Part shown: piece after piece, positions 22,883 to 33,060 of the stretch
How the letters are laid out: each line of letters starts with the position of its first letter
Position numbering within the stretch: position 1 is the first letter of the stretch
The notes under the pieces: generated by a model
The model's database searches: none
Seen by the model: the letters and a program-made list of their open reading frames with translations, nothing else
What the model was told of the DNA's origin: nothing
Program-made: the position numbers and the translations under genes
Assembly (NCBI GenBank): GCA_015680685.1
Contig: MNCI01009146.1
Location: 270,210-334,209 of the forward strand
DNA length: 64,000 nucleotides
DNA from: Gnetum montanum
Taxonomy: Eukaryota > Streptophyta > Gnetopsida > Gnetales > Gnetaceae
Reading direction: 5' to 3'

Positions 22883-23706
22883 CCTCTTGACTCAAGTGGG
22901 ACCCAGCGCAACCTATGGAGCTTGGCATAGTGCCCACACTCTCGCCCGATGTGATCGAGATGTCTCGTCATACATTTGACAAGGCTTACAAATGTGTCTT
23001 GCACTCGACACATTCTCTATGGGAGTGTAGATGTGCCAATGAGGACCTATGGAAATGGGTCCAAAGGGCCGAGCAAAGAGAGGCCGAACTGGCTGCTGAG
23101 GTGGAGAACCTCAAGTTGAGGATAAATTTCCTCATAAACTGTAACCTTGATCCTCTTGATTTGAAAAGGGTTGTAGATGACTATGCTAGGTTTTGGACTA
23201 TTGTTTATCAAAACATTGAGTCCACCCATGAGATAATTGAACAGAAGATGTAGATGGACTTGCTAGCCCAGAAGTGCCAAGATATGAAGGACATTAGCAC
23301 TAAGGTCTTTGAATGGGGGAGAACACAAAGGGATCACAAACATACATACAAGCTAGAAAATGAAACCCATCGAAGATTGTATAAAGACATTGTTGTAGAG
23401 GCATTCTCATATGAAACGTTCATGAAGGCCATCAGCGCTTCTGAGGCCTATGCCAAGTTCAAAGAGTAGGTGAGGGTTATGAAATCTCTTGACTTGAGGG
23501 TGAACCTTCCTACAGGAGAGACTGCAACCACCTCCCTTTCCCCGAAACCACTAAAGTGGACGACCATGGAAAGGGAGAAAGTTGCCACTATGAATGCTGA
23601 GCCTAGTGATAGGTGTTGGATGGACATTTCGATAGAGGAGATTTGGCGTCACCTCAGGTTTGGTCTAGACCAGATACCCCTTGAGACCAACGTAGGCTCC
23701 CCTCAG
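22883..23706 (+). other. Antisense gene exon 7, coiled coil
   Basis: One frame across the exon with TGA near the start and TAG at 23251 and 23467. Heptad-like stretches include KWVQRAEQREAELAAEVENL and KLRINFL. It joins exon 6 in phase (G+CC). The donor is CAG|GTTAGT. Coiled-coil ends of this sort usually mediate pairing with other proteins; no family assigned. Confidence 0.65.
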
Positions 23707-23789
23707 GTTAGTTGCTTTAATGCTATGCTATAGTTAGCGTTTATTGCATTTCTTTTGCCCTGGCTAACTACTTCATTTTTGGGATACAG

Positions 23790-23924
23790 GCTCACGATGA
23801 AGGTGTGAGACCCATGATGAGAGGAAATGAGGAGTTGGTAGGAGGCAACACAAGAGCGGGTGATGCACAAGTAGATGAACCAAAGGCAAGCAGAGAAGGT
23901 AATGCGAGTGGACATAACCCATGA
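23790..23924 (+). other. Antisense gene last exon and stop
   Basis: After an 83-bp intron with ATACAG at its end, 44 codons stay open (AHDEGVRPMMRGNEELVGG and on, ending SGHNP) and close with TGA at 23922-23924. Phase 0 to exon 7. A T- and A-rich 3' flank follows. Confidence 0.62.
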
Positions 23925-24433
23925 CAGCATGGGACCTTTTTATTTGAAATTTTTTGAAAATTTTACAAATAATTCCAATGGGAAAAAATTTTGAATGAAA
24001 TGAGAAAATTTAGAAAGGAAATCGATTTTGTGTTAACTTATGTACTATGTAAAGTTTTCATGCTCTCATATGCTAGTTTTGGGCCATTTCGGGCCATTGC
24101 ATAATAAGTTAAAGCGAAAGGCGACAATGCCAATTTTAGGCCATTTTGGGCTGTTGGCGTAGCATGCCGGGAGAGCAGCATGTTGGTAAAGTGGAATGCA
24201 ACGATGCTAGGTTTAGGCCATTTCGGGCCATAGCATATTATGCTAAAACGTCGACATATTGAAAAGGCAAGGAAACAACAAATGTGTAAGGATAGCAACT
24301 AGGCGGGAAGTCATAAGGCTGCTATGCTATGTGTAGTTGCCTCTTGACCTTTCGTGGGTTGATCGGAATGTAAGGTCGAGGCATTTTGCCAGGGCCCCCA
24401 CTCATATCACTGTCCTTCACTTGGAAGGGCAAC
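23925..24433. other. Spacer next to protease with a conserved oligomer
   Basis: On the minus strand it carries ATGGCCCGAAATGGCCTAAA type repeats near 24215, 24135 and 24085. The same oligomer follows the protease frame of the second element near 48397-48450, so this piece of spacer is old and shared by the family. Confidence 0.55.
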
Positions 24434-25183
24434 TCAACCCTTTGCATTTTCGATTTGAGGGTCAGCTCGTTGGACCGATCCCTTTGTTGCGTGATTAATG
24501 CATGCATGAATAGGTGCTTCATCTTCAAAGGTTGTAACTTCTGAACCCTGTTCCATGCCTACGTTGTTGATTTCTTGCGTTACCACTCTATCGCCATGGA
24601 TTATCACCTCCCTACCCACATATGGTAAGTGGATTTCCTGGTGTATAGGAAAGGAGATAGACCTAAGTTATGCTAATCACAATCTTCCCAAGATCAGGTT
24701 AAACCTGGGCATTTCTTCGACCATGATGAACGTTGCGTCTGTGAGGAACTAGTCCCTTGCTACGAAGTTTACGTGAACTGTGCCCTTTACTAGGATGTGT
24801 GCCCCATTGAAGGACCTTAGACATGATGTTGTCATTGGTTTAATCTAGTCAACCAATCCCAACTTAACTATAATAGGGAAGGAAATGACGTTTGTGGTAG
24901 CCCCATCATTGACGTGTACCCTTCGAACTCGGTCTTGGCTGACTCGAATTGTGAGGAAGAGAGGCGCCATAGTCACTTGACCCCCTTCAAGATCTTCCTT
25001 AATGGCATCACTATTGAAAGTTAATTGATGTATTGTAGACTCCATGGGTACAGAGGGGAGTATGATCGAGTGGATCGATTCCTCTTCCGCTGGCATGTTT
25101 TCATCGACCAGAATCGCCGTTAACATGCAAACTAGAGCCTCACGGTGAGGTACAGATGTCATCACTAGGTCGTACAAGGTCAA
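24434..25183 (-). pseudogene. Retropepsin-type protease of Tat element
   Basis: The frame carries LTIRVSQDRVRRVHVNDGAT, where the active-site Asp is Asn; the second element has HIDDG at this place. After stops, the same frame resumes with REVIIHGDRVVTQEINNVGM, matching GGQVIIHGDNV in the other element. It continues the gag frame (same phase as 25816, 26410, 26671 and 27454). Cuts the polyprotein in intact relatives. Confidence 0.78.
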
Positions 25184-25357
25184 TGTAGCATTTCTCTACT
25201 TTAGGACCTACCCGACCTAGGTGAGGATGTCTAAGAAGTCTTGGCCACCTGCCTATTTGACACTTTCCTCCTCTTCAATTTGTCCTACAAGATGAATCTC
25301 TCGAGGAGAGACAACCTTGAACCTAGGTTCAGATCCTTTTCAGTAAGGTAATGTAGG

Positions 25358-28141
25358 CTATGTAATCATGTCAACCTTCATCTTTGGTGATGAAGGTGTA
25401 AATACAAGGGACGAAGGCATAGGCTTGGAGATACTTTTAACAGTATTCCCCTTCGATGCCTCGTCCACCAAGTAGGCTTCTCGCCTTGTGGGGCAAGGAG
25501 GTTCTTTAATGTTGTTGCATGGGATGGGGGTTTTCAAAGACGTTGGCCCCTTGATAATGAATGGAGCTAGAGGTGTTAACTGACGAGGTCGCATGGCCTT
25601 GCCAATAGGTGATGCAAAGGTAGATGCCCATGGTGGGACTTTCAGGATGAAGGGCAGCTGTGAACTTGGACCAACCATTGGTGGTATTGGTGCACTACGC
25701 TGAGGTACATGAATCATAAACGACTGGAAGGGTGGTGTGGGATCATTGTCAATACTGATGATTTTGATTATGTAACTGGCATTATTGGCATTGAGGGGAT
25801 CTATGTAGAAATACATAGACTAGTTTTCAGGGTGTACTAGGTTACTTTCATCCAACACCAGCTTTCCCAGATTGGTTAATCTTTGGATGTTATCGTGCAA
25901 CGATAGGCAATAATCCATGGTGTGACCACATAATTGGTCGTAGTCACAAAACCTATCTAACCTTAAACCCCTAGGAACCGGAGGCTCATTGGGCAGGGCC
26001 AAAGAGGGATTTCTAAGGAGCTCGCAGTAGCGTCGATGTCTCATGTTTACTTCCTCCGACATCTGCTTGTGTTGGATGTATCCCGTTGCCAACAATTGCT
26101 TCAGGAGTTTTGAAGGTCTGAGAGGTAGTGGGGTGTATTTCAAATGATCTTTGCACTCAAAGTTGGGTTTAGTATATGCAAATGTCTTGGGCGCAGGTGC
26201 GGCAGGTTGTGATGCTTGCCCCAATTTGGGTGTAGAGTTAGTCGTAGGTATGGATGGTTTCTTGTTATTCTTGCTTCCGCTATTGCTAGGTTTAGGCTTA
26301 GCCTCAGCTGCCACGATGGCCACTATGGTTGTTGGGCCCTTACCCTTGTCCTTTTTTGCAAAGCTGTTCTTGTAAGTGATGTAGGCCAGGTCTTTGCTTC
26401 CCTTGGCCACGTCTTATATGCTTTTTGTCTAAGAAAAAGCTTGGCTAAGAGAACGTGGGGTGAGGTAATACAATTTGGACTTGATGAAGTCGTTCACCGC
26501 ACCCTTAAAGATGGCTAACAAGTGAGCCTCCACAATGGGCTCATGGATTTCATTAAAGGTCATGCTCCAACATTGAATGAATTTTTGGACTGGTTCTAGC
26601 AGGTCTTGTTTTACGCCCATTAGCTGATCCAGCATGGTTTCTAGCTTCAACTTGTACTTAAAGCATGTCACAAACTAGATCAAGAGTTCTTCCAATGTCG
26701 AAATGGATGAACGTGGCAACGCATGGTACCAATCTAGGGCTTTCCTAGCTAGGGACATGGCGAAGACGTGAATGATCGTATGCAGCCACTGTTGCAATAA
26801 CAAAGACTCTGACCGAAAAGTGACGAGATGTGTATTGGGATCCCCTTCCCCATTGCACTTCGTGAAGTGTGGGAGGGACATCCTGGGTGGTAATACCAAA
26901 GCATGGATTGCAGAGCTGATGGGGTCATCCTGATAAAAGTCCATGACTTGTACCGTGTCGGACCTAACAGCTTTGAGGTGTTTTACTTCCTCAGTTAAGG
27001 TCTGGATGAGCTGAAATGCTTGGTCTAGGCCCAGCAACGTTGTAGACGGCTGAGGGACTATAGAGGTAACTCCCACATGTGGCATTGTGATGGTGGTGAT
27101 TTGACCCATCGACAATGTTGTTGGGGCCGCCCCTACTAAAGGTGCTATTTGCGTTGTACACCACCTAGTGGGTGGTATTGTTAGAGTGGTAATAGTGGGA
27201 TGAGTTTTCGGATAGGCCGTTTGGATTACCAGCAGGATAGACCATGGCCCCGTGCCAGGATGTACCGTTTGCGAGGTTGGGTAGGCCTGAGGGTAAATGT
27301 AGTGAGACATCTGCAACGGTTGTAGAACAAATGAAGACATCTGCAACAAGGTCCACCACGTGCATGGGCCCGGTCCCACCACAGTGGGTGGAATAGATGC
27401 ATACGTAGGAATCAGCATAGGAGTTATGTTGCAAAGTAGGTAAAGTATGGACATGTGGTAGGGTAGCCATCATAGGCATGTTGCACACTGTGGGAACATG
27501 CTGATAAACAGCTTGTGGCGGCACAGTTGCTGCGAGCGCAACTAGGGAATAGGGGTGATGATGCATCAGGAATGTAGCATGGCTACCCATTACAGTTGTG
27601 GTTGTAGGATGCTGAAGCATAGGCGTGATGACAAAGGGGATAGTGATAGATAGTGGGTTGGCCCAGAAGGATTGGGTAGGCAGGATAGGAATGAGGTTGG
27701 CCTAACCTTCCACATCAAATTGGGAATCGAGTTCTTCTTGTCCATCTTGAAAGGCATCATCCTGGTTGGATGTTGTATCTTATTGCTCCCTAAGCCTGGT
27801 CAATTGGATTAGTTGATCTAGAACCCTTTGGTACACTTGTGTTAAAGGAAAAGAAATGTCGGGGGTAGGAACGAATTCCTTCTTGTTGCAGTAAGCAAAC
27901 TTGAAGCTACGTTTTTCTTTGAGTTCATGTAAATCCAAGGGTAGATTAACCTGCACCTTTGCACAAATGAAATTGTAACGCTCGTGTTTCTAGGCTAGTC
28001 CCTCAAGTCCTCAGTTTTGGATTTGAGAGACCGACATGCTTCTTGTGTTGGATTTAGCAGTTTTTCGGCACTAGTAGCGCCTTAGACCTCAAAGGGCACC
28101 TCTGCGTTGAAGGTGTCAATAGCGGTGGTGGCAGAAGCCAT
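25358..28141 (-). pseudogene. Gag of the Tat element
   Basis: Start chosen at ATG 28141 (MASATTAIDTFNAEVPFEV), in phase with later segments at 27454, 26671, 26410 and 25816. The capsid core reads MDFYQDDPISSAIHALVLPP, LPHFTKCNGEGDPNTHLVTF and KALDWYHALPRSS, then FIKSKLYYLTPRSLSQAF: the Retrotrans_gag domain. Further on, FCDYDQLCGHTMDYCLSLHD gives a Cys-x-x-x-x-Cys-Gly-His-x4-Cys knuckle. A Pro/Ser-rich linker leads into the protease. Several stops, mostly TAG/TAA. Confidence 0.82.
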
Positions 28142-29139
28142 TGCTAAGCAAGTGATTATGTAGAAAATGCAAGAAGTAAAAAAGAATAGAAGGATTGAAA
28201 AAGCAACAAAAGGTGGCTTTACATCTTGCCGACTTCCGAAGGAATCGTCGAGGCGACTGATCTGTACCACAGAAAGCATAAACAACCTCAAAGGATGTCA
28301 CATTTATGCCTATGTGCAATGAGGTACAGAGCATGTGCAAGACTACTGTAAGGCAAGTTCAATTGACAAGCAATCAAGAAGGCTTTATGTCTCGCAGGAT
28401 CCCGGAGGGACCATCGAGGCGACCGACCTGCACAACAAAAGGCACAAACAACCGCAGAAGGGTGTCACATTTATGGCTGTCCTGGCTAGGATGTAAAGTG
28501 CATGCAAGACTACAGTAAAAGGAAAGGCAAGTTAAATCACTGTCGAAAGGCTTTATGTCTTGTAGGATTCTGGATGAATCGTTGAGGCAACCGATCTACA
28601 CCGTACAACGGCTAAACAACCACAAATGGGTGTTAAGTCTACCCTAATGCAAGCCGGGGTGTGGAAGGCATACGAGACTACTATAAAATGAGAAAATTAA
28701 CTAGTGACCAAGTAGGTTTTATGTCTCATAGGATCCCGAAGGGACCGTTAAGGCAACCGGTCTGTACCACATGGGATGGGGTACAGAACGCAGGCAAGAC
28801 AACCGTAGGATGGGCAAGCTAACTAGAAATCAGACAGGCTTTATGTCTCGTAGAATCCTAGAGGGACCATTGAGGTGACCAGTCTATACCATAGGAGATG
28901 AGGTGCAAAATGCATGCAAGACAACCGTAGAATGAGTTAGTTAACCGACAATCGGAGGCCTTGTGTTCTGTAGGGTTCCGAAGGAATCATCGGGGCGATC
29001 GATCTGCACTGCACAAAGTGCAAACAACTGCAAGAGGCTGTGGCATTTATGCTCATGTGTACCAGGGTACAGAAGGCTCATAGAACTACTGTGACATGTG
29101 GCAAAGGCATCAAAAGGCCCTCCTTCTAGCACTAGAAAC
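28142..29139 (-). repeat. Leader of Tat element with six tandem repeats
   Basis: Units start near 28217, 28383, 28551, 28717, 28839 and 28959, each opening with CTTTATGTCTYGYAGGATYC and a conserved GAGGCGACCGATCTG. The spacing is 166, 168, 166, then 122 and 120 bp, so the two units nearest the LTR lack about 45 bp. They lie between the 5' LTR and gag, in the transcribed leader. The second element has a different tandem repeat in the same place. Confidence 0.8.
29113..29139 (-). other. Conserved block after the 5' LTR, probable primer site
   Basis: The minus strand directly after the LTR reads GTTTCTAGTGCTAGAAGGAG, and the second element has GTAAATTGCCACTAGAAAGA in the same place; CTAGAARGAGGGC is shared. 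I could not match it to a tRNA from memory. Confidence 0.4.
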
Positions 29140-30868
29140 TGTAGCTACTAAAAATGTTGGTGGCTGGAAGAACATCGGGGGTCGGCAGACATGACACTTC
29201 CAACCCCATATCCACAGGAGGATGGTGCTAGGTGTGTGTGGACACGAGGTGCCTTGAATGGTTTGGTCAATCAGACAGGGACTTACATCAGTGTTAATAT
29301 AGCCTTTTGCAATGTAAATAGTGCAAAATGCAAGATAATGCTTAAGGGTAAATGAAGTAGAGGAGAAACTGTAAAAATGCAACAGTAATATGAAGTAATT
29401 CTTAAAGGTGAATAAGACAAAACATAATGCATAAAAAAGACAAAAAATAAGAGATAAAGTAAAGTTTGGTTAGAAACATGCACCACTCCGAAGCTACAAA
29501 CTTGTTCAGTCAGGGTGGATACAATCGGCTGCACAGCGTGCCAAAGTGCAGAAATCCCGAGGGTAACCAAGGTGTGCCAAGAAAAAAGAGCTATGCGCTT
29601 GGACGCGAACTCATTTACAAATAATGCGGGATTCTACCAAGGTGGTAGAACGGAAACAAGGACCTCACACCAGCCAAGAGAGACTCATTGTTTACAGTGT
29701 TAGACAGATGGCATTGATATTACAATGCTGGAGAGAGGGGAAATCTTTGTTTTAGAATCTCAAAGTCCCCACCACTTGGAAGCTGTTTGCTTCAAGAAAG
29801 ATGTGAGCTCTTTTGAAATTGCCAACTTTAAAAAATTGCAGATTTTTCCAAATTACAGGTACTTCTCAAAATTGTTGATCCATTACATGCTATTTGCCAG
29901 GATATTTATAGGGCTAAAGGTAAGCGGAAAGGGGCAGTTTGAATGCTACATGCCGCAGGCTTGTGTCATCTTATTAGTGCCACTCAAGCCATCTATGACC
30001 ATTGGGCCTACAAGACCATTGCGATGCGAACCTACCATGCAATAACTGCGATCCTACCATGCCGTAATCGCGTTGTCAGCATTTGGAGATGTGTGTCAAT
30101 GGTCTGATTAGATGGAGTGCATTGATGTCACACAACCACCTGTATGCCTTGTTGTGCTTTGTGACGTAGCCTTCTTAGCGTAGCATAGCACTTTGTCATG
30201 CATTCTGCTATATGTCACATGCTTGCTACGCTATGCTACGCTACATAGCATAGCGTAGCGTAGCAACATGCCTTAGTCGCAAAAGCTTTGCTAATTTGCA
30301 AACCTTTCTCTTATGATGCAAGTCTTGAAAACTCCATTGACTCTACCTTTCGAACTACCTTTTGTCTCTTCTGCATGATTGCTACGCCATGTAGCTCAGC
30401 GTAGCGTAGTAGCAGACATGGTTCGTTGCTTCCTGATGGAAAGGGACATCACTGCAAAATTCAAAATTGGATGACAAGAGTGGGTAGTGAAGTTGTTGCC
30501 ATGCTACACTGTGTGATGTTGCGTAGCGTATTACATCGTTTCACCATCATCTTCTAAAGCTTTCTATGCTACATAGCGTAGTGTAGTGTAGCAGGCTTCG
30601 TGACTTAGAAAACTTGCCGAACTATTTCTTGCGCATCTAGGATGCTGCCGCCGATTTTGCACACTATTTTTGAGTAGGCTACTAGTTGTTTAGGCTACTT
30701 TGGTGGGCGGGCAGGATGGTACAGAACCTGTCCATGTTCAAAGTAGAAAATTTTCCAAACTGGCTGACCTAGACTCAAACGTTCTTCTCCCGATGAACTG
30801 CCATAGTGCTATGTGGATTGCAAGAGCCTGGTGAAGCAAGGATGACCCCACATTTTTAGGGTGTTTCA
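29140..30868 (-). repeat. 5' LTR of the Tat element
   Basis: TG...CA ends on the plus strand (TGTAGCTACT at 29140, GTGTTTCA at 30868). Full-length match to 12209-13920. Carries repeated TAGCGTAG/CTACGCTA words, some forming palindromes, near 30170-30250 and 30560-30590. Confidence 0.88.
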
Positions 30869-30873
30869 GCCTC
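30869..30873. repeat. Target site duplication, right (GCCTC)
   Basis: Pairs with ACCTC at 12204-12208, four of five bases equal, and directly follows the right LTR. Confidence 0.75.
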
Positions 30874-31986
30874 ATTAATGTGGACTCTCATCTATCTTTA
30901 ATTATTATCCTCTTCATGAAATGAAATGATTGAGTGGACCTAGTCCAACAATGGTCACATCTATGCTTACGGTAGAATTTTCTACTATGGGACATTGAAC
31001 TTCCCCTTGCATCAATAAGCATTTGGCAATATTTCCCAATAGAATACATGAAAGTAGAATCAATAAAGTAGGTAATATTAAAATATTTGACTTTCCTTAA
31101 CTATGGTTAATTGGACATTCCTCCCTATATGGGACCAGGAAGTAGAAGTTATTGCTACTACTTTTGAGAAGCTTAATGGGCAAGGCTACTTAGGGTAGGT
31201 AGGTACTATTTAGGTATCATCTATGGAGATTTGTTAGTAACCTTTTAGACATCTTCGATATAGGAATTGGTGGGAAGCACCATTTGTTATTACATCAAAC
31301 TAAGAAGATTTCATGGAATAACACCCTAAGGATTTAGAGTTTGCCATTGCTAGTACTACTACATGGACTATAAGTATGTGCCTCTAAGATAATATGATTA
31401 GCTAGGGTATTAATTCATCCTTGTTTATCTTTTGACAAACTTGGGATTCAAAAAAATTCTATATTATCCCATTTTACCTTTAAGCCATGCCAAGGTAACA
31501 CTATAAGTCATGAGGATCTATGGAGTATTCGTAGGAACCCTGATCACTAGAAAATGAGGAAGCCCTACATAATGCAACATTGATTCCACATAAATGTATA
31601 TACCTACCTTAACTAGTTATGATTGTTTAATACATTTGACTAATAATTCACAAGCTAGTAGCAGACTCCTTCCTTAACAGCAACATCTAGGTCTTTATTT
31701 CAGATTTTTAGCAAATTGTCCCAAAACTCATGATTATTCTATCATTTTCAAGCATAGGCAATTTTGATAAAAGATAAATAATTTTTTGCCCCAAACTTCT
31801 AATAACCTTCTATAGGCAATAGGCATAGAAATGCTCTTAAAGTATACATATTCTTTGAAATATAAAGAATACAATGACTTTTCTTCAAGGCTTTGTAAGT
31901 TGGGACTTTAATCCCTCTAAATTCATCTTCATTAATCTTTAAATTATAATTGGGAAAAGGCATAGGAAAAAGATCCCTACTTAATG
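30874..31986. repeat. Right-hand continuation of the interrupted old repeat
   Basis: To about 31570 this lines up with 37908-38575 (for example GTAGGTAGGTACT and CCATTTGTTATTACATCAAA against CCATCTATTGTTGCATCAAA). It is the other half of the repeat split by the Tat element. No gene seen. Confidence 0.65.
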
Positions 31987-33060
31987 CTACTTCTCTTGAT
32001 GTAAAATGAAAATGAACTTCTTAAAATTTTCACTATTATTATCTTCTTCATCCATCTTCTCTTTCTCTTTGCCCTTATTTGTTTTTCTAGCAATTGTCCT
32101 TGGCTTCTTTTTTGTTGACTTTTTCTGTTGTTTTGTAGCTAACCTCTTCCTCATAACTCTATGCCTAAAAGTATAAGTCATTAGGAGTGTTCATGATGTG
32201 ATAATTAACTAATTGTGCTACAAAATTTCCTTTATTATCAAATTCATGATCCTTGTTTCTTTGAGTAGAATTAGAATTTCCATGCATGTTGGAGGACCAA
32301 AGGGGATTTTTCAAAGTTGAAAGCTTCTAGGCAATGATCATCAATAGACTTCCAAAACTAAAATAGTTGATTCTTCAATTATGAAACTTGGAGATGACAT
32401 GATAAAAATTATAAGCATTAAAATGAGCCTAACTAACCTTCATCTTTCAAGCAATAATATAGTTCAAGGCTTTCAGAATGTTCCATTGGTTTATTATATG
32501 ATTATTCATACAATCAATCCATGCATTATAAATTTTTGCAATAGTATGAATAGGCTTATCAAGTTGATCATGATTAATCCATGGGTTGGTTCTACTAACA
32601 TCAAAATATTTCTTTGACAAGATGGATGAAAGCAAAGAATTCTTGTTCATGAAATGGATATTTACAAATGGAATGTATGCATTCTTATCATTCATTACCA
32701 TATGAATAAGGTATTCAATGATATGGATGCGAATGGACTTATCCATTTAGAAGATCTCCAACACATAATTATTGTCAGTTTATAGACTTTTCAATGTTTG
32801 TACTTCGGTCATCAGTTGGCATGTTGTCAACTTGATAGTATATCCTGACAACCTAATAGCTTTTAGAACTTCTTGAATATCTAGGTCAATCATGCTGGAG
32901 AAATAATTAGAGTTGAAGTTAATGGATCTTTTTGATTCTAGCTTATCTTAAATTAGATTATGGGCAATATCACAAAACTCTTATTTTCCATTAGAATTTT
33001 GTGAAAGTTAATCTTTTTCTCGAGATCCATTTTGATAGTGATCTCTAATTATGAATTTTC
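31987..33060 (-). pseudogene. Decayed coding region with basic tail, unknown
   Basis: Minus strand: MDLEKKINFHKILMENKSFV near 33030, IDLDIQEVLKAIRLSGYTIK near 32880, then an open 99-codon stretch (32746-32447) with HFMNKNSLLSSILSKKYFDV. After stops comes a Lys-rich tail with KKSTKKKPRTIARKTNKGKE near 32100. The tail looks like a nucleic-acid binding or nuclear targeting segment. Not identified. It may be the start of the same old frame whose end lies at 9140-6899 and 1213-745. Confidence 0.45.

Larger units (their letters stand above)
19524..23924 (+). pseudogene. Captured spliced gene, antisense inside the Tat element; FCP1/HAD-like start
   Basis: Eight exons on the strand opposite to the element: 19524-19633, 20169-20603, 20688-20979, 21067-21294, 21416-22109, 22244-22780, 22883-23706, 23790-23924. 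Introns 4, 5, 6 and 7 have GT-AG borders and keep codon phase exactly (0, 1, 1, 0); intron 1 also keeps phase. Exon 2 reads RLIIFDLEGVLCHVGRP, then AVWFREGA, FLQFLLNHFSLMVWSSDEM, LAWIWDMPEY and YNTLYLAHHMEMYF, which resembles the FCP1/NIF type of HAD phosphatase; the second motif I acid is Glu. Later exons give an unknown helical part, an acidic hinge and a coiled coil. Stops, almost all CAG/CAA/CGA/TGG-derived, and a likely frameshift in exons 3-4 show decay. Family name needs a profile search. Confidence 0.68.
12209..30868 (-). mobile_element. Ty3/gypsy Tat-type LTR retrotransposon with antisense captured gene
   Basis: An 18.7 kb element on the minus strand, bounded by 1.7 kb LTRs and a 5-bp target duplication. 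In element order it has: 5' LTR (29140-30868), a conserved block after it, leader tandem repeats, gag-protease (28141-24434), a 5.5 kb spacer holding an opposite-strand spliced gene, RT, RNase H, archaeal-type RNase H, integrase, minisatellite, polypurine tract, 3' LTR (12209-13920). The extra RNase H places it in the Tat lineage. Stops, one clear frameshift in RT, and catalytic Asp-to-Asn changes in protease and integrase make it inactive. Confidence 0.9.

Noticed and set aside
26151-26518. Plus-strand ORFs across gag
   Set aside because: Shadow frames of the minus-strand gag and knuckle region.
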